In this document: piece after piece, positions 20,936 to 32,339 of the stretch
How the letters are laid out: each line of letters starts with the position of its first letter
Position numbering within the stretch: the stretch's first letter is position 1
NCBI RefSeq assembly: GCF_001704415.2
Contig: NC_030817.1
Location: 51,817,550-51,881,549 of the forward strand
Source of the DNA: Capra hircus
Taxonomy: Eukaryota > Chordata > Mammalia > Artiodactyla > Bovidae
Direction of reading: 5' to 3'
Length of the DNA: 64,000 nt
The notes under the pieces: model-generated
What the model saw: the letters and a program-made list of their open reading frames with translations, nothing else
The model's database searches: none
What the model was told of the DNA's origin: nothing
Translations under genes and position numbers: made by a program

Positions 20936-20997
20936 TAATATGAAGAGGAAATCTTAAAAACTAAAAATAAGTAAGTAAAGACACTTTAAAAATACAT

Positions 20998-21124
20998 GCT
21001 GCTGCTAAGTCGCTTCAGTCGTGTCCGACTCTGTATGGCCCCATAGACGGCAGCCCACCAGGCTCCCCCCATCCCTGGGATTCTCCAGGCAAGAACGCTG
21101 GAGTGGGTTGCCATTTCCTTCTCC
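20998..21124 (-). mobile_element. Single Bov-A monomer (half BOV-A2)
   Basis: Only one monomer is present, from the gctgctgctaagtcgcttca tail complement to ttgccatttccttctcc. TSD atacat at 20992-20997 and 21125-21130. Confidence 0.88.
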
Positions 21125-21130
21125 ATACAT

Positions 21131-22355
21131 AAAAATATACTTTCACAGAACCATGTGGCCTTAAATATACACAGAATTTGGCCAGATAGCCAGAAATATT
21201 TCAAGATACTTTAAGTTTCAAATGCTTGTCTACAAACTTCCAGGCATATTATGTCTCTTTGTTAGTCCATAATTTGTTACTTTTGTTTTTCAATATCTGA
21301 GCCACACAGATAATATTAGTATTTGACCACTTCAAATATATCTTGAAGGTTGCATTCCAAAGACAATCAGAGAAACTTTAAAAAATGATAATACACATGA
21401 AGATTATTCTATCTTTTGAAGTTATCATTCCACCAAAGAGCTCCCCAGTTTTTCAAAATTGATTCCATCGACTTCAGAACTGTTTAGTAGTAGGAAATAA
21501 GTGGAGTGCCTAATGACTCCTTACCTTCTGTTCCTATTTTTCTGTCTCTGTCTCTCTGTGTATGTATAATAAAGATTGTAATCTTCAAACTAACCACAGT
21601 CTGTTTGCAACCTTATTGTCTGAAATCAAATTACATATAGAGAATTTTAATGATGACTTGCAATGCCTTAACTAAATCAGCAGTGTTATGGAATTTATAA
21701 AATTTTCCTTTTAGCTTCAGATTCCAGTGATACCTTGCTGCATCAACAAGAAAGTAGAATGTTGCAAGTCAGTAAATGTTCTGATGAGTGCCTCTCTTAG
21801 ATCCTCTTAATTCTTCCCAAAGCTTTTATCTGAGGAAATATTTTAGTAAATATCTCAACAAGTTCCCCCAACCCCCTATCTCATTGCATTAAACCTCCAA
21901 TCTTTGCTTCATTTTTTTTTGAAAGAGCTCACGAAGCTGACCACATAAGCATACTCTCACTTTCAAACTTTGTACAGTTATGAAGTATTTATGCAATGGA
22001 TGGCGGGCATACCAGCCTTTCCCTCTGACTTCAATAATTTGGAGAAAATTTCTTTTTTTTCCCATTTATTGCAGCTGATCCATTAGCACAGTTCAGTATT
22101 TCCATGTTTAGAACCAGCTCCTCAAATTCGTATCTACCAGATATTAGGCACTACTAGCCCATGTGTGCAGGCTAATTTGGTAAATATAATTTTGCTGCAG
22201 TTCCTGACAGAGTTTGGTTTGAAATATATATGTTGGATAGCCCTGATCTTTCCATAGAAAGTAAAGTTAACTTTTTTGGAAGAGTTCAAAGATTTAAGAC
22301 TAAAGATTTATGTTTTCTTAGTGTGAAATTGAGACTAGGACCCCAATCTTCTTTT
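21131..22355. other. Intergenic sequence, nothing recognised
   Basis: About 1.2 kb, free of young repeats. No coding potential is seen. Confidence 0.55.
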
Positions 22356-22700
22356 TTTAAAATTTTTTATTGAAATATAATTTTTTTAAAATTGAAGTGT
22401 AGTTGATTTACCACATTGTGTTAGTTTCTACTTTTGTGTATATATGTAAGTGTGTATATGTGTAAGTGTGTATATGTATAAGTGACTCACTTATACATAT
22501 ATATATACACTTTTTTCCATATTCTTTTCCATTATAGTTTATCACAGGGTATTGACTCTACTTCCCTGTGCTGTACAGGAGGACCTTGTTGTTCATCCAG
22601 TCTATACACAATGGTTTGCATCTGTTAATCCCAAACTCCCATTTTAGCCCTCTCCCAAACCCTCTCCTCCTTAGCAACCACAAGTCTGTAGAACTCCAAT
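22356..22700 (-). mobile_element. L1 3' end fragment with a long hairpin
   Basis: Antisense cetartiodactyl L1 3'UTR: aagtgtagttgatttaccac, cctgtgctgtacaggaggac, aatcccaaactcccatttta. An expanded TATATGTAAGTG-type tract at about 22437-22507 includes a perfect 15-base-arm hairpin. Confidence 0.8.
22471..22501. repeat. Hairpin, 15-base perfect arms, 1-base loop
   Basis: tatatgtataagtga at 22471-22485 and its exact complement at 22487-22501 around C22486. Confidence 0.92.
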
Positions 22701-22889
22701 CTTCCTATTCAGTAAGTTCAATAAATATTTTTAGTGATATTTTTCTGCTAAAGAGAGAACATTATATGCATATATTTGATCTTAGTTTTTTTGGGACAGA
22801 CATGTGTCTGTATAGATAATTATAATACTTCTAATAGAAATATATGCAAAGATTAAAAGAGCGTACCAAAGTTGCAATGATTATTAGGT

Positions 22890-23620
22890 CTGTTGTGGGA
22901 GTGAGGAGAGAGGTATGGCAATGCTTCATGAGGAAGGCTTTGAGGAATGGGTAAGAGTTTGGTGAGCAGATGAAAGTGGGGGTGGAGTCAGGGAGAGGGT
23001 GAGAATATTTTGAAATAATGGATAGTAGGTGCAAAGGCCGGAGAAGGCAATGGCACCCCACTCCAGTACTCTTGCCTGAAAAATCCTATGAACGAAGGAG
23101 CCTGGTAGGCTGCAGTCCATGGGGTCGCTAAGAGTCAGATACAACTGAGCGACTTCCCTTTCACTTTTCACTTTCATGCATTGGAGAAGGAAATGGCAAC
23201 TCACTCCAGTGTTCTTGCCTGGAGGATCCTAGGGACGGGGGAGCCTAGTGGGCTGCCGTCTATGGGGTCGCACAGAGTCGGACACGACTGAAGTGACTTA
23301 GCAGCAGCAGCAGGTGCAAAGGCAGGAAGATACTGGAACTATATACTTTTTATACAGAATGCAAGGAGTTTGAGAAGTCTGCTTAAGTCTAAGTGTGGAT
23401 AGGGAGTAGGGTCATAGAATGAGGTGGTGTGAAATGACCCTGGAAAATCTGGATTTGGAAGAGTTTTATTTGCCAAGTTAAGGATTTGGGGTTTTAGCTT
23501 GAAGCTGATGGAGGGTTATTGAAGAATTTTAACTTAGTGTCTCAGTTTCTGCCACTCTGATAGTGGTTGAAGGTGGAGGCGATGCTGGCAAGAGTAGACC
23601 CATAGAAACCAGGAAACTAT
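22890..23620 (-). repeat. L2 LINE fragment, split by a BOV-A2
   Basis: Antisense L2-type text: catgaggaaggctttgagga, aggtgcaaaggcaggaaga, gcttgaagctgatggagggt. These phrases recur in old L2 3' regions. The BOV-A2 at 23039-23311 interrupts it. Confidence 0.5.
23039..23311 (+). mobile_element. BOV-A2 SINE, full length
   Basis: Both monomers and a short CAG tail. TSD aggtgcaaaggc at 23027-23038 and 23312-23323, perfect 12 bases. Confidence 0.95.
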
Positions 23621-23654
23621 TGTGTGTAATTCAGATGAGAGATACTTCCCACCT

Positions 23655-23752
23655 CTATGTGAAAATCGCTCAGTCGTGTCCAACTCTTTGCAACCCCATT
23701 GACTATACAGTTAGTGGAATTCTCGAGGCCAGAATACCAAAGTGGGTATAAT
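23655..23752 (-). mobile_element. Bov-A/Bov-tA fragment
   Basis: atcgctcagtcgtgtccaac, then caaccccattgactataca, then a diverged gccagaataccaaagtggg. Confidence 0.7.
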
Positions 23753-24344
23753 CTGCCACTGTTCCCTTCAATACAACCCCTGGCACCTGTCTTTCCTGTC
23801 AGTCTCACCCCTTTTCTGCTCTGGGCTTCCTGCCTTTGATCTGTTGCCTCTATTGTCTGCCCTGCCATCGTGTTAGTGACTATTCTGAGTTTTTTTTTAA
23901 TCTCTCTCTTCTAATTACTCTCCAATCAGCAATTTCCAAATCTGATGTCTTAGTAGATGGCCTTACCTCATGTTTTGCAGAGATATCAAGTCCGTTCTTT
24001 GAGCAAGCCCTCAACTTGTTCCCTGAAGCTAACAAACCTAATTCATTTATACAATCACTTCTTCCTCCTCTCTACCTGTTTCAGTGAAAGGAATATCCCT
24101 TCTCTTATCCAAGGCTAATTCTCCCATCTGAGCTTTGAATCTCATTTCTTCTGCCTCAGCTGAACATTTGTTTATTTCCATTCACCTTTCTCATTTCTCC
24201 TTTCCCTTCAATTACCAACATGATTCAAGTCTCCCCTTTTTAAATTCCATATGCTGCTAGATATGTATCTTTCCTTTCCATTTACTACAAATTTCATTAA
24301 AAAGTACTGATTCTTGTGTAATTACCCCATTTCGTCCTTTCTAA
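23753..24344. other. Intergenic sequence, nothing recognised
   Basis: Pyrimidine-rich DNA (many cttcct/ctcttc runs). No gene is visible. Confidence 0.5.
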
Positions 24345-24832
24345 ACCAGGACTTCTAAGCTGGAATATTATTAACATTTTGGTTTAGATAATTATTTGCT
24401 GTGGGAGGCTGTGCTGTGTATTTAGCAGCATTCCTTGTTTCAGACCACTAGATGTCAGTAACATCTACCTAGTTGTGCTTATCTCCTGCTGCTGCTAAGT
24501 CGCTTCAGTCGTGTTCGACTCTGTGTGACCCTATGGAAGGCAGCCCACCAGGCTCCCCTGTCTCTGGGATTCTCCAGGCAAGAACACTGGAGTGGGTTGC
24601 CATTTCCTTCTCCAGTGCATGAAAGTGAAAAGTGAAAGTGAAGTCGCTCAGTCGTGTCTGACTCTTCGCGACCCCATGGACTGCAGCCCACCAGGTTCCT
24701 CCATCCATGGGATTTTCCAGGCAAGAGTGCTGGAGTGGGGTGCCATTGCCTTCTCTGCAAAATATCTCCATATAGCATCAAATAATCCATGGGAGTCAAA
24801 ACCAACCCCAGTTGAAAACGTCTGTTCTAAAA
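24345..24832 (+). repeat. MER5A (hAT-Charlie type) element split by a BOV-A2
   Basis: Left half: attattaacattttggttta, gataattatttgctgtggga, cactagatgtcagtaacatc. Right half after the SINE (24758-24832): caaaaccaaccccagttgaa, aacgtctgttctaaa. This is the MER5A order. Confidence 0.75.
24485..24757 (-). mobile_element. BOV-A2 SINE
   Basis: Antisense dimer from the ctgctgctgctaagtcgctt tail to ggtgccattgccttctc, inside the MER5A. Confidence 0.92.
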
Positions 24833-24999
24833 TGTAGACAAGTTGCTGAAACTGCTCCTACTTACTGATCTCCATACTGTGAAACTAACAGACATTTCAT
24901 GTCCCTCACCATTCACTTCTTTATTGAAACTTTTCCTCATTGGTGCTGTTTGTTACATGTTTATCCCTTTCTTTCTGGCCCACGCATAGCCTTGTGGGA
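24833..24999. other. Short unassigned spacer
   Basis: Nothing recognised between MER5A and the L2 tract. Confidence 0.5.
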
Positions 25000-26050
25000 C
25001 TCTTTTTCATTTTCCAGCTCTTAAAATGTCAGGCTTCTCTGTCTCGTCTCACTTCTACTCTGTGCGGCCTCGTCAGAACTATTCTGGCTGTCACGCTCTG
25101 CGTGAATGAGTCCAGATCTCTGTCTTCAGCCCAGACCTCTCTCCTAAGCTTCAGACAGCTTATTGGAATCTCCACTTTGGGTAAATTCAACTTGCCCAAC
25201 ATAGGAAGTAATACTTTCCTTTCTCTCAACCTCCTCCCTTATCCTAACCAGTTGAAAGGTCCAGACCCCAAAGTTGGGTTTTTCAAGCCTGTGTCTCTTT
25301 CTTGAATGGTGCCACCACCCAAGCATTCACCATAAATCTGGAAGTCTCTGAGATTCCCCTCCTTCACCTTCTAGAACCACGTAGTTATTCATTCTTCTTC
25401 TTGTTTCTGTCCCTTCCTGCTCATTTCTACTACCTGCACCCCTTTTTACCTGCAGTTCTGACTGGTCTTTGCTCCTCTCCTCTTGGCCTTCTCTGTCTGT
25501 CCTCTACTTGCCTTATAGAATGGTGTCTTTAATCAAATCTGATTATTTCTCCTCTGATTGATACCCTTTAACAGCTTCTTATGGTTTAAAATATAAAATA
25601 GTTAAAATTCCTTTTCCTAGCAAAAATCTTACTTAATACATTTCTGTCTACTTTGCTTCCCTATCTCCTGAGACGTTCCTTGCAGGATACATTCAGTAGA
25701 TCTTCGTAGAGAATTTGTTTCATGATGTTTCAACTAGAGGATTCTGTAGCTTAGCATTGCTAATCTTTCTGTGGGCAATGCCCTATTTGCTTTATGTAAC
25801 TGTCTTATTTATGTTGCAAAATTTAAAGGTTACCTTCTCTTGGTTTGACTACAGTATTCTGTCTTTGTGTTCTCAGAGCATGAGTATGCCATCCTATACC
25901 TTCCACATTATATTGTAAATAGTGGGCTTGCTTTCTGGGTCTTCTCAAATACTTCAAGTAAAACAGTGGTCATGTATCTAGTACTCACAATGCTCAGCAC
26001 AATGTCTAGCACATAGTAAGTACTTGATAAATATTTGTTATACAAATGAA
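25000..26050 (+). repeat. L2 LINE 3' region
   Basis: Pyrimidine-rich L2-like body that ends with the hallmark L2 3' end near 25985-26045: aatgctcagcacaatgtcta, gcacatagtaagtacttgat, aaatatttgtt. Confidence 0.6.
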
Positions 26051-26439
26051 TAATACCAAATATACGAAAGACCTGAACTGGTACAGAGTACAGAGAGGAA
26101 TGGGTGGATTTTCAATATTTGAAATGTTTCATTGGCAGAATTGGAAGTACTTACTGCCTGATTAGAGGTAGGGAGTGAGGAACAGAGAGTTATCAAATAT
26201 GACCATTATGTTCCTCATTAGATAACTTGGTCCTATTGAAAGAGACAATGAAACCTGAGATGGATGAGATTTAAACACTATATATGTACATTCATTTATT
26301 TATTTTGGACAAGATGCATTAGAATTGCCTGTGAGACATAACCAGTAAACAGCCATATGGGTCTGGATCCCAGTTAGCACTGTGCAACAGAAGTATCACA
26401 TGAGTTACTAACATAGTTTAAAAATTTTAACCTGCTTTT
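26051..26439. other. Intergenic sequence, nothing recognised
   Basis: Unique-looking. No ORF or repeat is called. Confidence 0.5.
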
Positions 26440-27290
26440 GATTTTTAAAACTTGAGGTATAATTGACATTTTCTTTCTTTTCTCCCTGACCTTCCTTTCT
26501 TTTTGGAAACAGATTAACAAAGTTCAAATCAATTAGACACCTGCTATTTTCATCACCGAAATTTTTTTTAATTTTTAAAAATCACTGCAGATGGTGACTG
26601 CAGCCTCCTTGGAAGAAACGCTTTGACCAACCTAGACAGCATATTTAAAAACAGAGACATTACTTTGCCAACAAAGGTCCATCTAGTCAAAGCTATGGTT
26701 TTTCTAATACTCATGTATGGATGTGAGAGTTGTACCACAAAGAAAGCTGAGTGCGAAGAATTGATGCTTTTGAATTGTAGTGTCGGAGAAGACTTGAGAG
26801 TTCCTTGGACTGCACGGAGATCAAACCAGTCAATCCTAAAAGAAATCAGTCCTGAATATTCATTGGAAGGACTGATGCTGAAACTGCAATACTTTTGCTA
26901 CCTGATGCAAAGAACTGACTCATTGGAAAAGACCCTGATGCTGGGAAAGATTGAAGGCAGGAGAAGGGGACGACAGAGGATGAGATTGTTGGATGGCATC
27001 ACCTACTTGATGGACATGAGTTTGAGCAAGCTCCAGGAGTTGGTGATGGGCAGGGAAGCTGGGCATGCTGCAGTCCATGGGGTCACAGGGTTGGACGTGA
27101 CTGAACGACTGAACTGAATGGAAAGATTCTTTTTCCATATAGGTTATTACAGAATATTGAGTAGAGTTCCCTATGCTATTCAGTAGGTTCTTGTTGGTTA
27201 TCCATTTTACACATAGTGGTGTGTACATGTCAACCCCAAACGCCCCATCTATCCCTATTCCCAACCCCTTCCCCTAACCTCTAAGTTCAC
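26440..27290 (-). mobile_element. L1 3' end split by a BovB
   Basis: Antisense L1 3'UTR starts at aaaacttgaggtataattga (about 26448). It resumes after the BovB at 27120 with ctttttccatataggttatt, ccctatgctattcagtaggt and gtgtacatgtcaaccccaaa. Confidence 0.7.
26579..27119 (+). mobile_element. BovB LINE, 3' end with a 164-codon frame
   Basis: Sense BovB from aaatcactgcagatggtgac to gaacgactgaactgaatgg. A frame at 26623-27117 keeps much of the C-terminal region (ITLPTKVHLVKAMVF, GKIEGRRRGRQRM) but no RT motifs. 5'-truncated. Confidence 0.92.
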
Positions 27291-27684
27291 TCACTGGAAT
27301 TTGAAAGGAAGTTTTACTGATTACAAGGCCTACATCCCTTTTGCCTACAGCCTATTAATGCACGTAATGAAGCATCTGTTGTCTCCTGATTTTTATAAAA
27401 TAAGAAAACATGATTGTACAGTTAGTTCCCAGGATATCTATTACCATTTTTTATCTGATTTTGAAAGCAAATTCACCTCAACGGTGATGATCTCATTCGT
27501 AAGGATGATTTGAGTACCATTTGCTGTGACAGACTAAACCATGGCGTTTTTGTTCGTTACCTTAAGTATAGTTATTAATTCTGTGGTTGTAACTTTCAGT
27601 TATGAAAAAAATCAACCAAGATGTAGTCAATATTTTGTTTAATACTGGACGCATTTCACAAATGAACATAAAACGAGCTTTATG
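27291..27684. other. Upstream flank of the RNF111 CpG island
   Basis: No young repeats and no convincing ORF. It may contain distal promoter sequence. Confidence 0.5.
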
Positions 27685-28099
27685 ACTTCGTTAGGTTTCG
27701 GCAACAGACTGACAAGGCGAGTACAAAGGGGGAGGGCCAGCGAAGAGGGAGCCGGACGGTGAGAAACAGGAATCTGAGCAAGCGCAGAAACAAACAGATG
27801 TTAATGGAGGATTGAAGGCTACTGCGCTCTCACTTTGCGAACTGTCGTAAAGCTGTGAGTGTCGTGCTTCCTCGGTAGAGGAGGGATTGGTTAGGCGGCG
27901 GCGACTGGAGAGCAGCAGCAGTGGCGGCGACGGTGGCGAGGTGTTCGGTCTGCGCAGCATAGAAACGCCCGCAGTTTCGGGGAACGAGTTCCCGTGGGAC
28001 CAAATTAGGCATTCTGAACCCAAGCTGGGTCAGCTGGGCCGAACCAGGCGCTGCCGCTGGTACAGTTTTGGTGGCGGTGACAGACGCTGCTCTTGACCG

Positions 28100-28234
28100 T
28101 AGGGGCCTCTTAGGCCAACATCTGAGGCGCAGATCACTGGCTCTCGACGCATCCTCTTCCCCGCTCACATCTCCTGTCTTCCTTCCTGGGCCAGCGATTC
28201 CCAGAGCCTGGGAAGAGGGTGGCTAATGATTCAG
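28100..28234 (+). other. RNF111: RNF111 non-coding exon 1 (5' end not defined)
   Basis: A strong donor CAG/GTGAGG at 28232-28240 ends this predicted 5'UTR exon at 28234. It is the best plus-strand donor in the island and would join exon 2 at 60249. The 5' boundary is a guess; transcription could start anywhere from about 27700. An ATG at 28226-28228 lies nine bases before the donor, in frame with nothing in RNF111; after splicing it would open a short upstream ORF that overlaps the RNF111 start. The exon assignment is inferred from signal strength and promoter position and has not been checked against a transcript. Confidence 0.6.
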
Positions 28235-28285
28235 GTGAGGGGGCCGGGGGGAGGGGATCGATTGGAGGCCGCGCGTGCGCGCAAC

Positions 28286-28309
28286 GGGGGAGGGGCCGGG
28301 CTGGAGGGG
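28286..28309 (+). promoter_or_regulatory. G-quadruplex motif in the first 80 bases of RNF111 intron 1
   Basis: Four G-runs (28286-28290, 28292-28295, 28298-28300, 28306-28309) with loops of 1, 2 and 5 bases meet the usual G4 pattern on the non-template strand. Another G-rich cluster precedes it at 28239-28256. Confidence 0.75.
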
Positions 28310-28450
28310 AGAAAGAGGAAGGGCTGCGGCCGCGGAAGGCTGGGGTCGGCGGCCGGCCGGTTACTGCTGGCTCCGTTGTGGCTTAGGGTCGAGGTTTCCG
28401 CGGAAGATTTAATTGTGTTTGACAGAGCGTTCGTCTACAGACACACCCAC

Positions 28451-30204
28451 CCTCCTCAGTAAAGGACGGTGGGTGAGGGGATTTCTTTCCCCTTTTTGAC
28501 TCTCTAGAGTCTTAGGACAGGGGCTGAGGACTGAGGCGTGGGAGTGCGATTTGACAATGGAGTGATGAAGGTAACCCGCACCCGGGGAGTTGGAGGGCGC
28601 TAAGGCAGCCCTGACGGTTAGGGAGTTGCCTCCTTCTGTGATCAAGGAAACGGAGACCGCAGAACAGCAGAAATACAGACGCGTCAGATTTTGTAAAGAG
28701 TTGGTTGGCTGGCCATTAAAAAAGCTTAATATTTTTATTATTATCATTATTTTTTTTACAGAGTTTATCAGAGCCGGTAGCAATGTTGTTGTGGAAATAT
28801 TTGTTCTGTGCTGCAGAAATGAGGTTTGTCACATAGTTCTTAAATAGGTTAGAGTAGATCTTTACAGATAAGTTCTTAACTCAGGTCTAAGTTTTAACAT
28901 TTAAAAAAATACCAGGAAGTATAGGGTGTTCGTTTAATTTGTTCGTGTTTGTAGTGTGGGGTGACTCCATTGTATTGCATGCTTTCCTGTTTCTTGATTT
29001 ACGTGCAGGATGAATTTAGAGCTCTCTGGGGAGATAAGATGCCAGCTGACATAGATTTCATTTTATAGTTCATAACGCTTTTTGTACCTGACTTAATCCA
29101 AACTTTATTTCATTTGGTGTTTTATGTTTAATTTTCTGGTTTTAGGGATCTCTTCAACCAAAAAGCACAGACTGGGAAAAAGATAACTAAGGTTCCATTT
29201 CCTTTCCCATTTCTGGTTTGTTTTTTTTGTCATTGCTTTCAAATGTTAGTATGTGATTTGGATATCACATAGAAGTTTTAAAATACTGGTTTCACTAGAG
29301 TGAAAGTCTACATTTTGATACTTTGTTACTGTATGTTTTTGGTAAAAATTTTCATGTCAGTGTAAGCAGTGTTATTTTTCATATCAAACAATAGCGTTTA
29401 GTTGTGTTTATGAGACAGAACAAGTAGAACCCTTTCACTCGGAAAAGAATCTTAATTATTTTTTGATGCCTTGCTTTGTTTTACTCTCCTCCATCTCTTG
29501 TCATTTTAACCTTGGACAAATGACATCTCTCCTGTGCATTTATTTGCCTCTACAATTCCTACTAGTATTCTAAGAACTGACAAGGGTATTTATGAATAGG
29601 TCTGAATAATATTGTAGGGAAACTAGGAAGAGTAGAGCCTCTTCTTGTTTATCAGGGTTGCTGTATCTTATGTGTATGGATCTTTCTGTCACTTTCCCCC
29701 TTAGTGTCTTTCGATCACTTGCATGTTAGTTCTTCACTGGAGTTGGTTTTTGAAGAAAGATATAGTAAGAAATAATTTCGTTTTGAATGCATCATAGTGG
29801 AAGTTTCACCTTCACAGGTTTCACATCAGTACTCAATTTCTGCAAGTAGTTGAAAAATAACTATACTGATCTTTAATATAAGAAGTCAACAATTTACTTG
29901 TTTAAAATGAAGGAATAATCAGCAGATATTTCTAAATAGTTATTTTCACTTTAAAATGTAAACTGGAATAGAAACTTGATTGAATCAAACCAGTTAGTTT
30001 TTTTCAGACGTTTATTGTATTATTTTGTCAAAAAGGGGTTTCTATAACATGCTTTACTTAGAGTGTAATTATAGGTGTCCTTGTTTTGACTTTTCCTCTG
30101 GTGACTAGGATTTCAATAGGAAAAAAAGAAGTGACATTACTAAAAATGATAGTAAACATTATAACTTGATATTAGCATTCTATGAGTGACATTATCTTAT
30201 GAAA
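28451..30204. other. RNF111 intron 1, proximal part, no young repeats
   Basis: About 1.75 kb with no SINE, no LINE and no convincing ORF. The absence of insertions next to a promoter is compatible with regulatory constraint. Confidence 0.6.
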
Positions 30205-30350
30205 GAGTATAGGGTTGGAGACAGGAGATACGGATTTTAGATGTAGCTTTGCTTTCTGTTCATTAGGTCTGTGACTTTGTATGACCACCCTGGGCCTCAG
30301 ATCTCTCTCAGCTGTCAAATGAGAAGTGTGGGGCAGATAACTCTAGTTTT
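30205..30350 (+). repeat. MIR SINE fragment
   Basis: ggttggagacaggagatacg, attaggtctgtgactttgta, ccctgggcctcagatctctc, then gctgtcaaatgagaagtg: the MIR core in sense order. Confidence 0.7.
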
Positions 30351-30924
30351 CTCCAGGTCTCAAATTTAATGGTTTGCATTTTTAGTTAGGTGTTTTTAGT
30401 ATTAATTGTATTCATCATGACCCATTCCCCAGAAAGAAATGCTATCTGAAAATGTAAAATTCTTCCATGGTATATGTATATTAGAGATGGGGTGGGGGGA
30501 GGGAGAAGAAAAAAAGCGAGTGAGCTGTGGTCTAAATAATACTTCTGTCCCGTTGTAGATATTAACTCCTAATTTAATAGCTCTCATATGATACTAAAAA
30601 AAATGAAACTTTATTTTACTCCTGGTAATGTGCTTTAAATCATTCTGAATACATTTTCTTTCAGAAACCTGTAATCATTGTTCAGTAAAAGTCCAGAAAT
30701 GCTTTTGAATGCCTTATATCTCTAATCTTTATTTGCTGTATCCCATAGTGTCTTGGTAACAGCTGGCGTGAGTTTCTGCAGGTACTCAATTTATCTCATG
30801 GTGTGAGCAGTGAGCTACAAATGTTTAAAAAATACTAAACTGAACTTTTACTGCTTTGCTATTTAATCATTCAGTATTATTGATTGTCTCATGTTATTGA
30901 CATTATTCTTGGCCTTCAGTGAAG
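30351..30924. other. RNF111 intron 1, nothing recognised
   Basis: No repeat or gene is called; a purine-rich G/A patch lies at 30486-30520. Confidence 0.55.
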
Positions 30925-31190
30925 CAGGCACTCTGCCTTCTTGAAGTGGATGTTTTATTAGAGGAAATAATAAACAGAACAGCATTATGTAGTGGTAAGT
31001 GCCATGAAGAAAACAGGGGCATATAATGGAGAATGAATGAAAGTGGGACTCTACTGTGCATTGAGAGGTTAGAAAGGGCTGTTTTCTTTAGAGGTAATAT
31101 TTGATTTGCAATCAGTGGTTAGAAAGAATCAGCTATAGTGGCAATCTGGAGGAAGATGGCTGCAGACAGAGGGAATAGTAAATGCATTAG
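30925..31190 (-). repeat. L2 LINE fragment
   Basis: Antisense L2 text: gcattatgtagtggtaagtg, ccatgaagaaaacaggggc, gcaatctggaggaagatggc. Confidence 0.5.
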
Positions 31191-31784
31191 ATTGGGTTTG
31201 ATTCTAGAGAATCTATAAGTGTGAATTAATTAATTGGTTTGTCTAATAGAGTTTTTCACAGTTACTAAGACAGTAGTAAAAAGGTTAAAAATATTTATGT
31301 GTAGTGACCAAATGTAATGTGTTGACATTATTTAAGTCCTGACTCAACCCAATTGTAGAAAGTAATTTCTGAAACACTTAGGAGGAAATTTGAATGTAGA
31401 TAGCTGTTAGATGATATCAAGGGATTATTGTTAGTTTTTGTGAAGGATACTAATGGCATTATATTTGTATAAGAAAATTCCCATTTATAGAGATGAAAAC
31501 TGAAGAATGAGGAAGAGAAATAAGATGTCTGGTATTTGTTTAAAAGTATTTCAGAGCGAAAAAAAGGTGTGAGAAATGAGTGTGGATGAAGCAATTGTGA
31601 AATATCCTGATAATTGTGTTGGAGTGGTAGGTATATGCATAGTAATATTCTGTGCTTTTGTGAGGTTTGAAAATGTTCATATTTTAAAATGCATTTAAAA
31701 TAATTGATACCCTATTTAGATGTCTTCTCATTTTCTTTCTCTTTCTCTCAATTTTGAGAACATGTAGACTTTTATTCCTCTTTC
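31191..31784. other. RNF111 intron 1, nothing recognised
   Basis: AT-rich, unique-looking. Confidence 0.55.
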
Positions 31785-31912
31785 TAAACATTCATCATTT
31801 ATTCAACAAATATGTCTGCTGTATTTCAGGCCCTGTGTCAATGCTTGAGTTAAAACAAAGAGCAGGACCTTAAGGCCTGCCTGCAAAGGAGCTTATGGTT
31901 TGCTGGATGAAT
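31785..31912 (-). repeat. L2 3' end fragment
   Basis: Antisense L2 terminus: tcatttattcaacaaatatg, caggccctgtgtcaatgctt, aaaggagcttatggtttgct. Confidence 0.65.
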
Positions 31913-32030
31913 GGAGAATCCCTCATTGTGGTCTGTGTTGACATGAAGTCATAGATTTCTGTGTTTTCCTGAGGGTATACAGGATCAGCATCTTAGTGTT
32001 TATGTGGTTACTTGAAAAGCATTTTTCTTG

Positions 32031-32165
32031 AGACTTCCTTGGCAGTCCAGTGGTTAAGACTCCACACTCCCAATTTGAGGATGGGAGTTGGTGGAACAAG
32101 TTCGATCCCTGGTGGGGTAACTAAGATCCTACATGCCATACAGAACTGCCCCCCCCAACCCCCCC
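32031..32165 (+). mobile_element. CHR-type SINE with C-rich tail
   Basis: gagacttccttggcagtcca, agttcgatccctggtggggt, aactaagatcctacatgcca. Runs of 8 C and 7 C sit where an A-rich tail normally starts. Confidence 0.82.
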
Positions 32166-32339
32166 AAATTTGTTTTGTTTTGTTTATCTAGAGAATTGAG
32201 AGTTTAGGAAGTTCTGTATGCAGCAGTGTGCCAGTCTGAGTCACTGTTGCATTCATTTCTCCTGTTTATATGTGTTATAGGGCATCAGAATAAATAATTT
32301 TTTAAACCACCTTTTGACATCCAATATGCCTCTATTTAA

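Larger units (their letters stand above)
27685..28450 (+). promoter_or_regulatory. RNF111 CpG-island promoter
   Basis: Composition switches abruptly from AT-rich to GC-rich with frequent CpG between about 27690 and 28450. No TATA box is seen. GCGCGTGCGCGC at 28270-28281 resembles an NRF1 site just downstream of the predicted donor. The island faces the SLTM island 28 kb away and is the only candidate promoter for the RNF111 exon at 60249. It also holds short antisense open frames (27830-28168) that I read as composition artefacts. Confidence 0.8.

Noticed and set aside
26623..27117. 164-codon frame as a host gene
   Set aside because: It is the BovB C-terminal region, ending in the BovB 3' tail.
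27830..28168. Antisense open frames in the RNF111 CpG island, as a possible divergent coding gene
   Set aside because: No domain, no splice logic, GC-driven openness.
28226..28462. 78-residue plus-strand frame starting near the RNF111 exon 1 donor
   Set aside because: Only its first three codons are exonic; the rest reads into intron. The ATG matters only as the start of the spliced uORF.
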